Shown here: piece after piece, positions 8,668 to 17,870 of the stretch
How positions within the stretch are numbered: the first letter of the stretch is position 1
How the letters are laid out: each line of letters opens with the position of its first letter
Assembly: GCF_018555685.1 (NCBI RefSeq)
Contig: NZ_JAFLWW010000003.1
Span: forward strand, 806,001-870,000
Origin: Aminobacter anthyllidis
GTDB lineage: Bacteria > Pseudomonadota > Alphaproteobacteria > Rhizobiales > Rhizobiaceae
Direction: 5' to 3'
Length of the DNA stretch: 64,000 nucleotides
Made by a program: the position numbers and the translations under genes
The notes under the pieces: generated by a model
Seen by the model: only the letters and a program-made list of their open reading frames with translations
What the model was told of the DNA's origin: nothing
Database searches by the model: none

Positions 8668-9483
8668 ATGCTCGATCGCGTCCACGCCGCTAGCCGCCTC
8701 GTAGGCACCACCCCGGCACTTCTCGAACTCGACGGCGTCTGCTGGGGGCCGCGTCCCTCCCGGCCGATCCTCGAGCCGGTAAGTCTTGCGGTTGCACCTG
8801 GCGAGCTGCTCGCCATCGTCGGCCCCAATGGCGCAGGCAAGTCGAGCCTGCTGCGCTGCCTCTACCGCTATCACAGGCCGACAGCCGGCACGGTGCGGCT
8901 CGACGGCACCGACATCTGGAAGATGAAGCCGCGCGACTGCGCCCGCCGCATCGCCACCGTGCTGCAGGAAAGCGCTTCCGACTTCGGCCTGACGGTTGCC
9001 GAAATCGTCGAGTTGGGCCTGACCCCGCACGTCACCAGCTTTGGCACCAGCGACGACGACTACGATCACGTCGAGGCCGCACTTGCCCTGCTCGGCCTGA
9101 CCGCATTTGCAGCACGCGACTTCGGCTCGCTGTCGGGTGGCGAAAAGCAGCGTGTCATGATCGCCCGTGCCCTGGTGCAGCGGCCGGACCTTTTGATCCT
9201 CGACGAGCCGACCAACCATCTCGATATCCGCCACCAGCTCGAGGTGCTCGAACTGCTCGGCAATCTCGGCTGCACCGTCATCGTCTCCCTGCACGACCTG
9301 GCGCTCGCCTCCGCTCATGCCGACCGCGTGCTGGTGATGGACGCCGGCCGCGCCATCGCCTGTGGTGCGCCCGCCGACATCCTGACGCCCGAACGCATCC
9401 GCGACAGCTTTTCCGTCGGTGCCACTCTCGACGACCATCCGGTCACCGGGCGGCCCCGCTTTTCCTTCCATCTCGAACGCTGA
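8668..9483 (+). CDS. ABC transporter ATPase, cobalamin/FecCD type
   Basis: A 271-residue cytoplasmic ATPase that powers the B12-type importer made with the next two genes. Walker A GPNGAGKSS is at residues 52-60, then the Q-loop region VLQESASD, signature LSGGEKQR, Walker B LLILDEPTNHLD and the H-loop VSLHDLAL. The N-terminus carries some 20 residues more than typical BtuD/FecE. The start at 8668 is chosen for GGAG at 8657-8660; an earlier TTG at 8593 lacks one. The order here is ATPase, binding protein, permease. The upstream cobalamin riboswitch assigns the substrate to B12 or a corrinoid; by sequence alone the family also covers heme and ferric siderophores. Confidence 0.9.
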   Translation: MLDRVHAASRLVGTTPALLELDGVCWGPRPSRPILEPVSLAVAPGELLAIVGPNGAGKSSLLRCLYRYHRPTAGTVRLDGTDIWKMKPRDCARRIATVLQESASDFGLTVAEIVELGLTPHVTSFGTSDDDYDHVEAALALLGLTAFAARDFGSLSGGEKQRVMIARALVQRPDLLILDEPTNHLDIRHQLEVLELLGNLGCTVIVSLHDLALASAHADRVLVMDAGRAIACGAPADILTPERIRDSFSVGATLDDHPVTGRPRFSFHLER

Positions 9484-9504
9484 CACCAACCAAAGGAGCC
9501 CTCC

Positions 9505-10449
9505 ATGCGCCTGCCGATCATCGCCGCTATCCTGCTTGCCACCTGCGCCTCAGCGGCGGCAAGCGGCTTCCCCGTCACCGTCAAGAGCTGCAACCGCGAC
9601 GTGACCTTCGAGGCCGCGCCCAAGCGCGCTGTCTCGCATGACGTCAACCTGACCGAGATGATGCTGGTGCTCGGCCTCGCCGACCACATGGTCGGCTACT
9701 CCGGCATCTCGGGCTGGAAGACGCTGGACGAAAACCTGCGCAAGGGCGTCGGCGAACTGCCCGAACTCGCGCCGAAATACGTCACCAAGGAAGTGCTGCT
9801 CGGCGTCGACACCGACCTGTTTTTCGCCGGCTGGAACTACGGCATGAAGGTTGGCGGCGACGTCACCCCCGACACGCTCGCCCCCTTCAACATCGCGGTC
9901 TACGAGCTGACCGAAAGCTGCATCCACATCATGAAGAAGGACAAGTCGTCGCTTCAGGAGATGTATGCCGACCTGCTCAATCTCGGCGCGATCTTCGGTG
10001 TCCGCGAGAAGGCCGAAGCGCTGGTGGCAGGCTACGAGAAGGACCGCGCCGACTTCCAGGCAAAGCTGCCCAAGCTCGACAAGCCGGTCAATGTGTTCCT
10101 CTACGATTCCGGCGAGCAGAAGCCCTTCACGGCCGGCCGCTACGCCATGCCGACGGCCATCATCGAGGCAGCCGGCGGCAGGAACATCTCCGACGACGTC
10201 GAGTCGAGCTGGGTCGAGATCGGCTGGGAGCCGGTCATCGAGCGCAACCCGGACATGGTGGTGATCGTCAATTACGGCGAGGTGACCGCCGAGCAGAAGA
10301 TCGAGTTCATGCGCTCCAACCCGGCCTTCAAGGACATCGACGCAGTCAAGAACAACCGCTTCTTCGTGCTCGAATACAACGAGGCGACACCGGGGCCGCG
10401 CAACATCGCCGCCATCAAGCGGTTGGCAGCCGCGATGCGGACCGACTGA
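9505..10449 (+). CDS. Periplasmic corrinoid-binding protein of ABC importer (BtuF-like)
   Basis: A 314-residue class III periplasmic binding protein. A Sec signal peptide (residues 1-20, cleaved near ASAAASG) precedes two lobes joined by a long helix. GGAG sits 10 nt before the start. Landmarks include PKRAVSHDVNLTEMMLVLGL at the start of lobe 1 and NPDMVVIVNYGE in lobe 2. The gene lies 21 bp after the ATPase gene and 2 bp before the permease, so the three form one operon. The riboswitch suggests it delivers cobalamin or cobinamide from the periplasm; substrate specificity is inference from that leader. Confidence 0.88.
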   Translation: MRLPIIAAILLATCASAAASGFPVTVKSCNRDVTFEAAPKRAVSHDVNLTEMMLVLGLADHMVGYSGISGWKTLDENLRKGVGELPELAPKYVTKEVLLGVDTDLFFAGWNYGMKVGGDVTPDTLAPFNIAVYELTESCIHIMKKDKSSLQEMYADLLNLGAIFGVREKAEALVAGYEKDRADFQAKLPKLDKPVNVFLYDSGEQKPFTAGRYAMPTAIIEAAGGRNISDDVESSWVEIGWEPVIERNPDMVVIVNYGEVTAEQKIEFMRSNPAFKDIDAVKNNRFFVLEYNEATPGPRNIAAIKRLAAAMRTD

Positions 10450-10451
10450 CC

Positions 10452-11510
10452 GTGTCGCACCGCCACCTCGTCGTTGGGCCAAGGCACGCCCTGATCCACG
10501 CCATGCCGGCCCTGATCCCGGGGCTGGCCATTGTACTCGTCATAAGCATGGTCATCGCCGTTGGCGTCGGGCCGGTGGCGATCCCGATCGAGACAGTGTG
10601 GGGCGTGATCGCCAACAAGCTGATGCCGGGAAGCGTCGAGGTGGCCTGGTCGAGCGGCCGCGAGAACATCGTCTGGGACGTACGCGCGCCGCGCGTCATC
10701 CTGGGAGCGGTCGTCGGCGCCTCGCTGGCGATGGTGGGCGCGGCACTGCAGTCTGTGACACGCAATCCGCTCGCCGACCCGCACCTGCTCGGCATTTCGT
10801 CGGGTGCGGCCTTCGGCGCGATCATGGCGCTGATCCATGCCGGCATGGTCTTCGGCACTGTTACCGTTCCGGTCTTCGCCTTTGCCGGTGCGCTGGCGGC
10901 GACGGCGCTGGTGCTGGCGATCGCAAATCTGGCGCGGGCGCAGTCAGCAGGACACCTGATCCTGGCCGGGGTGGCAGTGAGTTTCATCATCTCGGCTGGC
11001 GGCAACCTGCTGATCTTCATCGGCGACCCGAAGGCCGCCCATGTCGCCATCTTCTGGATGCTCGGCGGGCTGGGGCTGGCGCAGTGGAGCCACCTTCCCT
11101 ACCCGCTGGCAGCGCTTCTTGTCGGCGGCCTATGGCTGATGACACAGACCCGCAACCTGAACGCCATGACACTGGGCGACGAGAGCGCCACCGCCCTTGG
11201 CATCCCGGCACAGGCGTTCCGGCTCAAGGTCTTCATCGTCTGCGCGCTTTTGACCGGCTGCGCCGTTGCCTATTCCGGCGTCATCGCCTTCGTCGGCCTG
11301 ATGATCCCGCACATCGTGCGCTTCTTCGTCGGCGGCGATTATCGCCGGGTTCTGCCCCTTTCGGCGCTGGTGGGCGCCATCTTCCTGATCGCCGCCGACA
11401 TGGCCGCGCGGACGGTCGTGCCGCCGCAGGACATGCCCCTCGGCATCGTCACCGGACTGATCGGCGGCGTGGCCTTCGTGGTGCTGATGCGACGCCGCGC
11501 AACAAATTGA
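10452..11510 (+). CDS. FecCD/BtuC-family ABC permease
   Basis: A 352-residue inner-membrane permease with about ten hydrophobic helices and FecCD landmarks: RAPRVILGAVVGASLAMVGA, TRNPLADPHLLGISSGAAFGA (the periplasm-side loop region), and GVIAFVGLMIPHIVRF near the end, where the coupling helix contacts the ATPase. It begins with GTG two bases after the binding-protein stop; an ATG at 10503 directly before the first helix is an alternative start. It completes the riboswitch-controlled importer. No outer-membrane BtuB-type receptor is found next to it. Confidence 0.9.
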   Translation: MSHRHLVVGPRHALIHAMPALIPGLAIVLVISMVIAVGVGPVAIPIETVWGVIANKLMPGSVEVAWSSGRENIVWDVRAPRVILGAVVGASLAMVGAALQSVTRNPLADPHLLGISSGAAFGAIMALIHAGMVFGTVTVPVFAFAGALAATALVLAIANLARAQSAGHLILAGVAVSFIISAGGNLLIFIGDPKAAHVAIFWMLGGLGLAQWSHLPYPLAALLVGGLWLMTQTRNLNAMTLGDESATALGIPAQAFRLKVFIVCALLTGCAVAYSGVIAFVGLMIPHIVRFFVGGDYRRVLPLSALVGAIFLIAADMAARTVVPPQDMPLGIVTGLIGGVAFVVLMRRRATN

Positions 11511-11585
11511 CGGTCAGTTGGTAATGCAATGCAAGACGACGCAAATCCAGTTGCACCCCCAGTTTTTCCTAGCTATGGATTTGCC

Positions 11586-11630
11586 ATGAACACGACTTCG
11601 CTCCAGAACAATTGGTGGCGGGCCAGCTAA
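11586..11630 (+). CDS. trpL: Tryptophan leader peptide of trpE(G)
   Basis: A 14-residue reading frame, MNTTSLQNNWWRAS, ends with tandem Trp codons (11613-11618) just before its stop. It lies 123 bp upstream of trpE(G) and immediately before RNA segments that can form alternative hairpins. Ribosome stalling at the Trp codons when charged tRNA-Trp is scarce would free segment 2 (GCGGCC at 11633-11638) to pair with GGCCGC at 11670-11675, preventing the terminator. This mode of control is known for trpE(G) in Sinorhizobium. Confidence 0.85.
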   Translation: MNTTSLQNNWWRAS

Positions 11631-11667
11631 CAGCGGCCTTTTGAAGCGCGTGCGCGTGAAAATTGTG

Positions 11668-11706
11668 ATGGCCGCAACGGGATTTCCGGGCGGCCATTTG
11701 CTTTTT
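11668..11706 (+). terminator. trp attenuator terminator
   Basis: The 8-bp perfect stem ATGGCCGC/GCGGCCAT (11668-11675 with 11690-11697) is followed by TTGCTTTTT. GGCCGC in its left arm can pair instead with GCGGCC at 11633-11638, giving the antiterminator. Confidence 0.85.
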
Positions 11707-11752
11707 CGAACCAGGCTCCGGAACGCTCCCACTGCAAGAGATGGAGACGGGA

Positions 11753-13942
11753 ATGACGTTGGAATTGCTTGAAAACGGTGCCGAGCGTTACGTGACTTCT
11801 GGTGGTGTCGCCATCACCAGGCAACGCCACGAAACCGCCTATGCGGGTGCGATCGAAACCTATCTCGACGGGCTCAACAGCCGGCGCGGTGCTGTGTTTT
11901 CCTCCAACTATGAATATCCCGGCCGCTATACCCGATGGGACACCGCCATCATCGACCCGCCGGTGGTGATCTCGGCACGCGGCCGCTCGATGAAGATCGA
12001 AGCGCTGAACGCCCGCGGCGAGGTGCTGCTGCCGGTTATCCATGCCGCATTGGCGCCGCTCGAAGAGCTGACGATCGGCGAGACGACAAAGCGCCTGATC
12101 GCGCTCGAAGTGGCGACGCCCGGCCGTGTATTCACTGAGGAGGAGCGCTCGCGCGTGCCTTCGGTGTTCACCGTGCTGCGCGCCATTACCGCACTGTTCA
12201 AATCGGACGAAGACAGCAATCTAGGCCTTTACGGCGCCTTCGGCTACGACCTTGCCTTCCAGTTCGACCCGGTCGAGCACAAGCTCGAGCGCAAGCAGAG
12301 CCAGCGCGACCTGGTGCTGTTTTTGCCCGACGAGATTCTCGTCGTCGACCATTACTCGGCCAAGGCCTGGCACGACCGCTACGACTATTCCGGCGCAGGC
12401 TTTTCGACCGAAGGCATCGCCCGCGATAGCGTCGAGGAGCCGTTCAAGCCTTCCGACCGCATTCCCCCGCGCGCCGACCACGAGCCGGGCGAATATGCCC
12501 AGCTTGTGCGCCGGGCGATGGATAGCTTCAAGCGCGGCGACCTGTTCGAGGTCGTTCCCGGCCAGATGTTCTACGAGCGCTGCGAAACGGCACCTTCGGA
12601 GATTTCGCGCCGGCTGAAGGCGATCAACCCCTCGCCCTATTCGTTCTTCATCAATCTCGGCGAAGGCGAGTACCTGATCGGCGCGTCGCCCGAAATGTTC
12701 GTGCGCGTCAATGGCCGCCGCGTCGAGACCTGCCCGATCTCGGGCACCATCAAGCGCGGCGACGATGCCATCTCCGACAGCGAGCAGATCCTGAAGCTGC
12801 TCAATTCGAAGAAGGACGAGTCGGAGCTGACCATGTGCTCCGACGTCGACCGCAACGACAAATCCCGCGTCTGCGAGCCGGGCACTGTGCGTGTCATCGG
12901 CCGCCGCCAGATCGAGATGTATTCGCGGCTCATCCACACCGTCGACCACATCGAGGGCCGCCTGCGCGAGGGCATGGACGCCTTCGACGCGTTCCTCAGC
13001 CACGCCTGGGCGGTGACCGTCACCGGAGCGCCCAAATTGTGGGCGATGCGCTTCATCGAACAGAACGAGAAGAGCCCACGCGCCTGGTATGGCGGGGCGA
13101 TCGGCATGGTGCATTTCAACGGCGACCTGAATACCGGCATGACGCTGCGCACCATCCGCATCCAGGACGGCATCGGCGAGGTGCGCGCCGGCGCCACGCT
13201 GCTCTACGATTCCGTCCCCGAGGAAGAAGAAGCCGAAACCGAACTGAAGGCCTCAGCCATGCTTTCCGCCATCCGCGACGCCAAGACCGGCAATGCCCCC
13301 GGCACCGAACGCGCCACTGCCCGCGTCGGCGAAGGGGTGAAGATCCTGCTCGTCGACCACGAGGACTCCTTCGTCCACACGCTGGCCAACTATTTCCGCC
13401 AGACCGGCGCCGACGTCTCGACGGTGCGCTCGCCGGTGCCGGAAGAGATCTTCGACCGGGTCAAGCCCGACCTCGTGGTGCTCTCGCCCGGCCCTGGCAC
13501 GCCGAAGGATTTCGATACCGCGGCGACGATCAAGAAGGCGCGGGCGCGCGACCTGCCGATCTTCGGCGTCTGCCTTGGCCTGCAGGCGCTGGCCGAAGCC
13601 TATGGCGGCGAACTGCGTCAGCTGGCGGTGCCGATGCACGGCAAGCCGTCACGCATCCGCATCTCCAAGCCGGGCATCATCTTCTCCGGCCTGCCCAAGG
13701 AAGTGACGGTCGGCCGTTATCACTCGATCTTCGCTGATCCGGTCCGCTTGCCCTCCGATTTCGTCGTCACCGCCGAGACCGAGGACGGCGTCATCATGGC
13801 GTTTGAACACAAGAAAGAACCGATAGCGGCGGTGCAATTCCATCCCGAATCGATCATGACGCTCGGCCACGACGCCGGCATGCGCATGATCGAAAATGTG
13901 GTTGCGCACATGCCGCGCAAGGCCAAGGACAAGGCGGCCTAG
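11753..13942 (+). CDS. trpE(G): Anthranilate synthase, fused TrpE-TrpG
   Basis: A 729-residue fusion catalysing chorismate plus glutamine to anthranilate, the first step of tryptophan synthesis. The TrpE half (to about residue 510) has the chorismate-binding motifs [30 protein letters not shown] and [10 protein letters not shown]. The TrpG half (from ~530) has the class I amidotransferase motifs VLSPGPGTP, the catalytic Cys in FGVCLGLQA, and HPES. The start at 11753 has GGAGACGGG directly upstream and gives 729 residues, the length I recall for the Sinorhizobium fusion; an ATG at 11741 is less likely. Controlled by the upstream leader/attenuator. No other trp genes follow, as is usual in rhizobia where they are split. 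Confidence 0.97.
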   Translation: MTLELLENGAERYVTSGGVAITRQRHETAYAGAIETYLDGLNSRRGAVFSSNYEYPGRYTRWDTAIIDPPVVISARGRSMKIEALNARGEVLLPVIHAALAPLEELTIGETTKRLIALEVATPGRVFTEEERSRVPSVFTVLRAITALFKSDEDSNLGLYGAFGYDLAFQFDPVEHKLERKQSQRDLVLFLPDEILVVDHYSAKAWHDRYDYSGAGFSTEGIARDSVEEPFKPSDRIPPRADHEPGEYAQLVRRAMDSFKRGDLFEVVPGQMFYERCETAPSEISRRLKAINPSPYSFFINLGEGEYLIGASPEMFVRVNGRRVETCPISGTIKRGDDAISDSEQILKLLNSKKDESELTMCSDVDRNDKSRVCEPGTVRVIGRRQIEMYSRLIHTVDHIEGRLREGMDAFDAFLSHAWAVTVTGAPKLWAMRFIEQNEKSPRAWYGGAIGMVHFNGDLNTGMTLRTIRIQDGIGEVRAGATLLYDSVPEEEEAETELKASAMLSAIRDAKTGNAPGTERATARVGEGVKILLVDHEDSFVHTLANYFRQTGADVSTVRSPVPEEIFDRVKPDLVVLSPGPGTPKDFDTAATIKKARARDLPIFGVCLGLQALAEAYGGELRQLAVPMHGKPSRIRISKPGIIFSGLPKEVTVGRYHSIFADPVRLPSDFVVTAETEDGVIMAFEHKKEPIAAVQFHPESIMTLGHDAGMRMIENVVAHMPRKAKDKAA

Positions 13943-14012
13943 CCGACATTTGAAACATACCCACTCCGCGGCCACCCAGCCGCGGCGCGGGCCCAATCAC
14001 CAAAGCGAGACG

Positions 14013-14969
14013 ATGGCCCAGACCGAAACCCAGACATCGACTGCCGCGCGCAGTCAGCCGTCCTCGGCCAAGCGGCGCGTGGCCAAGCTCGCCTTCTGGT
14101 CGATCATCATCGGCGCTGCGGTGATGGGCCTGAAGTTTGTCGCCTGGTGGCTGACCGGTTCGGTGGCGCTCTATTCGGACGCGCTGGAATCGATCGTCAA
14201 CGTCGTCGCCGCGATGGCTGCCTTCTGGGCGATCAAGGTCAGCCACAAGCCGGCCGACCATGACCACCAGTACGGCCACCACAAGGCTGAATATTTCTCG
14301 GCCGTGCTCGAAGGCGTGCTGATCATCGTCGCCGCCCTGCTGATCCTGTTCGAGGTCTGGCGCAGCTGGGGCGTGCCGATGAACACCGAAGAGCCTTGGC
14401 TCGGCCTCGGCATCAACGGCTTTGCCGCCGTCATCAACGCATTCTGGGCGGGCATGCTGATCCGTGTCGGCCGGGCCGAACGTTCGCCCGCCATGGTCGC
14501 CGATGGCCATCACATCATGACCGACGTGGTGACCTCCGTCGGCGTGCTGGCCGGCCTCGTCGGTGCCATCGTCACCGGCTGGTCGATCCTCGACCCGGTG
14601 CTGGCGGTGATCGTGGCGCTCAACATCCTGTGGCAGGGCTGGCACGTCATCAGCTCGTCGATGAACGGACTGATGGACCGCGCCGTCGAGCTGGACGAGC
14701 ATATGCGCATCCGCGACATCATCTCGGCCAACTCCAAGGGCGCGATCGAGGTTCACGACCTCAAGACCCGCATCGCCGGCCGCGCCACCTTCATCGAGTT
14801 CCATCTCGTGGTCGACGCCGACATGAGCGTCGGCGAAAGCCATGTCATCTGCGACCGCATCGAGGATGCGCTGAGGGAGGAAATTCCCTCCGTGCGCGTC
14901 ATCATCCATGTCGAGCCCGATGACGAAGCCAAGCTGCCCAAGGGCACGGTTGCCGTGCCCTTCGCCTGA
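14013..14969 (+). CDS. Cation diffusion facilitator metal exporter
   Basis: A 318-residue CDF protein: about six membrane helices (residues ~25-215) and a C-terminal cytoplasmic ferredoxin-like domain. The helix 5 metal site is HHIMTD (H167...D171). In helix 2 the motif is DALES (D56...S60), where FieF-type proteins have DxxxD, so one carboxylate ligand is replaced by serine. A histidine-rich loop (DHDHQYGHH) follows helix 2. It exports Zn, Fe, Mn or Co by proton antiport; which metal cannot be stated. The first ~20 residues are a polar cytoplasmic tail. The gene starts 70 bp after trpE(G), with a CCGCGGC/GCCGCGG hairpin between. Confidence 0.9.
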   Translation: MAQTETQTSTAARSQPSSAKRRVAKLAFWSIIIGAAVMGLKFVAWWLTGSVALYSDALESIVNVVAAMAAFWAIKVSHKPADHDHQYGHHKAEYFSAVLEGVLIIVAALLILFEVWRSWGVPMNTEEPWLGLGINGFAAVINAFWAGMLIRVGRAERSPAMVADGHHIMTDVVTSVGVLAGLVGAIVTGWSILDPVLAVIVALNILWQGWHVISSSMNGLMDRAVELDEHMRIRDIISANSKGAIEVHDLKTRIAGRATFIEFHLVVDADMSVGESHVICDRIEDALREEIPSVRVIIHVEPDDEAKLPKGTVAVPFA

Positions 14970-15099
14970 TCAGGCGTTCAGCTCTCCCTGTTTGTCAGCA
15001 TGATGTCGGCATTGATGCCGAAACCGAGCTCGGCCTCTGGACATCGGCCACCGGCGCAAGCTCTATCCAGCCAGCGGACGAGGAGATGCGAGGTCTGAC

Positions 15100-15399
15100 A
15101 TGTATGGGCTGATAGGCAAGATGCGCGCGCAAGCCGGCAAGCGCGACGAACTGCTTGATATCCTTCTTGGCAGCTCCAGCGCCATGCCGGGGTGCCTGAG
15201 TTATGTCATCGCCAGGGACCCGGTCGACGCCGACGCGATCTGGATCACCGAGGTGTGGGACAACAGAGAAAGCCACAAGGCGTCGCTGCAACTGCCCGAG
15301 GTCCAGGCTGCAATCAAGCAGGCGATGCCGATCATCGCCGGCTTCGATTCCAGCACCGAGATCGAGCCGGTCGGCGGCTTTGGGCTGCCGGCCGGCTGA
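15100..15399 (+). CDS. ABM-domain protein (putative quinol/antibiotic monooxygenase, YgiN-like)
   Basis: A 99-residue single-domain protein with the dimeric alpha-beta barrel ABM fold. Seen: MYGLIGKMRAQAGKRDELL at the N-terminus, PGCLSYVIARDP, and WITEVWDNRESHKASLQLPEVQ, a pattern typical of this family. Related proteins oxidise quinols or polyketides or degrade heme without cofactors, but many have unknown substrates. Flanked by a CDF exporter upstream and, after a palindromic repeat, the convergent ZIP gene. Confidence 0.8.
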   Translation: MYGLIGKMRAQAGKRDELLDILLGSSSAMPGCLSYVIARDPVDADAIWITEVWDNRESHKASLQLPEVQAAIKQAMPIIAGFDSSTEIEPVGGFGLPAG

Positions 15400-15410
15400 A
15401 CGCCTGCGCT

Positions 15411-15506
15411 AGAGCCTATTCCATTCCGATTGAATCGGAATGGGGCTCTCCTCTTGCTGGAGCATGATCCTTTCCGGAAACCGATTCTCGCTTTTCGGGA
15501 TCATGC
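15411..15506. repeat. Double intergenic palindrome (rhizobial-type repeat)
   Basis: Two adjacent stem-loops fill the convergent gap. The first pairs AGAGCC (15411-15416) with GGCTCT and CCATTCCGAT (15421-15430) with ATCGGAATGG (15434-15443). The second pairs GCATGATCC (15462-15470) with GGATCATGC (15498-15506). The second resembles the structure at 58872-58919, indicating a dispersed element. It may also end transcription from both sides. Confidence 0.7.
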
Positions 15507-15507
15507 C

Positions 15508-16713
15508 CTAGATCTTCACCAGCATCGCGGTGAGGTACATGAAGCCGGCGCCGGTGGCGAGACCGGCCATGGCCGCCGGGCTGAACAGCCCCCCGCCCTC
15601 CGGACCCTCGCCACGACGTATCAGGGCGGTGACCTCGACGATGACTTGAAGGATCGCACCTACACCGATGGCGAGGGCCAGTGCGGACCATTGCGGCGCG
15701 AACGCCAGGCTGCCGATCCACAGTCCCAGCACCGCCGGCCCACCGGCCAGCAAGGTCAGCCAGGCAAAGGTCGACAGCTTCACCCGCTCGCGCAGGATAG
15801 GCGCGGCGATGCCGATGCCTTCGGTGACATTGTGCAAGGTGAAGCCGAGCACCAGGAAGCTGCCGAGCCCGGCGGCGCCCGCAGCGAAGGCGGCGCCGAT
15901 CGCCAGCCCCTCGCCGAAATTGTGCAGGCCGATGCCGATCGCGATGTAGGTGGCGAGCGCAAGACCCTTCGGCGCACCGTTGCGGCGACTGACGCCCACC
16001 AGGATCAGGAAGCTCGCGGCCGCGGCCAGCACCACCATCGCGTTGCCCTGGAAGATCGCGGCGGATTCGGCGGCCAACTCGAGGGCTTCGCCGATGGCGT
16101 CGACCATCAGGAAGCCAAGCAGGCCGACGGTCAACGCCAGGAGGAATGTCATGCCCGAGCGGCCGACACCACGCAGCGCGGGGTAGAACATCAGCCCGAT
16201 CGCCACCGGCACGATGCCGACAAAGATGCCGAGGATCGCCTGCGACAGCAGGCTGGAGCCGTCGGCGACCGGCGTTGCCACCGCGACCGGGATGTCATGG
16301 GCGAAAGTGGCGCCGGTATTGGTCACCAGCTTGATCGCGTGTGCTTCGCCAAGCACCCATGGAAAAGGCACCTGGATCCAGGCCGAGGTGCCGCGCGCCA
16401 GCGGCCCCGGCGGCTCCTGCGTGAACTGCCAGTAGGCATCGTCGACCTGGACCTGGGCGATTGTCATCGGCTCTGAGCCGCCGGCGCGAACCAAAGCGCG
16501 AATGCCGTCGCCGGCAAGAATGACGCGCTCGAAGGCGATATCCTCGACCGGCGGCGCGCCGTTGTTGAAGCGCGCCAGCGGGTTGGCTGACATCAGGACC
16601 GCGATTGCCGCGGCGAAGGCGAGCAGCGGCAGGACGACCCACCAGAGCGCGCGGCGCGGCGCCGTCGTGCCGGGCAACTCGGCTTCGGTCTCGGAAACGG
16701 ACACGTCCCTCAT
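15508..16713 (-). CDS. ZIP-family metal transporter with extra N-terminal periplasmic domain
   Basis: A 401-residue protein. Residues ~22-41 form one membrane helix, followed by a ~105-residue predicted periplasmic domain (about 45-150) rich in beta-strand-like sequence, then a ZIP permease of some eight helices. The ZIP metal site is visible as HNFGEG (residues 264-269) and HNVTEG (294-299) in consecutive helices. ZIP proteins move Zn, Fe, Mn or other divalent cations into the cytoplasm. Ordinary bacterial ZIPs are ~230-310 residues and lack the front domain. Its ATG overlaps the multicopper oxidase stop by 4 bp, so the two are translationally coupled and probably act on the same metal. The role of the extra domain is unknown. 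Confidence 0.88.
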   Translation of the reverse strand: MRDVSVSETEAELPGTTAPRRALWWVVLPLLAFAAAIAVLMSANPLARFNNGAPPVEDIAFERVILAGDGIRALVRAGGSEPMTIAQVQVDDAYWQFTQEPPGPLARGTSAWIQVPFPWVLGEAHAIKLVTNTGATFAHDIPVAVATPVADGSSLLSQAILGIFVGIVPVAIGLMFYPALRGVGRSGMTFLLALTVGLLGFLMVDAIGEALELAAESAAIFQGNAMVVLAAAASFLILVGVSRRNGAPKGLALATYIAIGIGLHNFGEGLAIGAAFAAGAAGLGSFLVLGFTLHNVTEGIGIAAPILRERVKLSTFAWLTLLAGGPAVLGLWIGSLAFAPQWSALALAIGVGAILQVIVEVTALIRRGEGPEGGGLFSPAAMAGLATGAGFMYLTAMLVKI

Positions 16714-17858
16714 GCCACGTCCTCCACGACGTCGAACATGCCGACCCAGCCCAATTCGGTGAACTCCGACTGGTGCGGGTGGAACATGTAGAGGCCGGCC
16801 TCATGCTCGGCGAAGCTGAACTCGATGATGCCGCGCTGGGCCTGGCACTGGGTGATCAGGTCGACCGTCTTCAATGTCGGTGTCAGCGTCGTGCCCTGGT
16901 CGAAATAGTCGAAGAAATTGGCGTGCAGGTGAAACGAGTTGATCGGGTCGAACTCGACGACGTTGATCAGGTAGATCCGCACCGGCCGGTTCTTGGCGAT
17001 CCTGATCGGCGAATTCATGTAGGTGTGCGCCACCGTGTTGACCGCATAGAACTCGTTTTCGCCGTCAAAATTGGTGTCGAAGGCGTTCATCACCATGACG
17101 AATTCCTGCCACTGCGCATTCTCCGGCGTGCCGAGCAGGCGCGAGCGGGCGACATCGAGGTGCTCGGGGTGACGGCCGGGATCGGGGTCGATGACGAAGG
17201 CGCCGTACATGCCCTTGTGGATATGCCGCTTCAGCGGCAGCGCGTGGCAATGATAGAGATGGCAGCCGAAGGGCTTGGCATCGAATTCGTAGACGAACTC
17301 CTCGCCGGGATCGACGAGGCCGGCGCCGGGCACGCCGTCCATGCGCGCGGCATGGATGCCGTGGAAATGCATGGAATGCGGGTGCGAGCCATAGTTCTTG
17401 AAAACGATGCGCAAGCGCTCGCCTTCGGTGGCGCGCAGCGCCGGGCCGGGAACGCGGCCATTGTAGGTCCAGGCCGGGAACATGACTCCCGGGGCGATCT
17501 CGATTTCCTTGTCTTCGGCGACGACCTCGAAGGTTCGCAGCGTGCGTCCGTCCGGCAGGACCGACGTTACGCCGACGTCCCAGTCGGTGAGCATCTTGGC
17601 CGGATCGAAGCCGTTTCGGGCATTGTCGACCTCGCCAACGGTGACCATCGCGCCATGCGCGCCGCCGTGGCCTGACGGCGGCGGTGCAGGATATGCGTCG
17701 GCTGCCGGCTTCGCGGCACCGGCATCATGGCCGCCATGCGACGCCTGCCCCACCGCCGCATTGACGCCCACCGCCGTGGCCCCTGCGGTGCAGATGCCAC
17801 CCGCCAGCACCAGCCTGCGGCTGAGCCGCTCCCCAAACATTGTCGGCACTTCAACCAT
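16710..17858 (-). CDS. Two-domain multicopper oxidase, Tat-exported
   Basis: A 382-residue periplasmic cupredoxin oxidase. The N-terminus has a Tat-like RLSRRLVLAG motif (residues 11-20) and a hydrophobic stretch, then a His-rich linker (residues 41-69). Copper motifs: HPHSMHFHG (159-167), CHLYHCH (199-205), NSFHLH (307-312) and MFHPHQSEF (358-366). The HCH of domain 1 suggests a type 1 copper there; domain 2 lacks the matching Cys. The layout fits two-domain (trimeric) MCOs, related to nitrite reductase and small laccases. An alternative start at 17840 would put Met next to the Tat motif. With its coupled ZIP transporter it may oxidise a metal such as Fe(II) or Mn(II), or guard against copper; substrate not determinable here. 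Confidence 0.88.
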   Translation of the reverse strand: MVEVPTMFGERLSRRLVLAGGICTAGATAVGVNAAVGQASHGGHDAGAAKPAADAYPAPPPSGHGGAHGAMVTVGEVDNARNGFDPAKMLTDWDVGVTSVLPDGRTLRTFEVVAEDKEIEIAPGVMFPAWTYNGRVPGPALRATEGERLRIVFKNYGSHPHSMHFHGIHAARMDGVPGAGLVDPGEEFVYEFDAKPFGCHLYHCHALPLKRHIHKGMYGAFVIDPDPGRHPEHLDVARSRLLGTPENAQWQEFVMVMNAFDTNFDGENEFYAVNTVAHTYMNSPIRIAKNRPVRIYLINVVEFDPINSFHLHANFFDYFDQGTTLTPTLKTVDLITQCQAQRGIIEFSFAEHEAGLYMFHPHQSEFTELGWVGMFDVVEDVA

Positions 17859-17870
17859 CCCGGATCATTT

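Noticed and set aside
15430-16476. Long frame (~348 codons) on the plus strand opposite the ZIP gene
   Set aside because: Highly polar Gln/Arg/Asp-rich translation typical of antisense shadows; the ZIP frame carries HNxxEG motifs.
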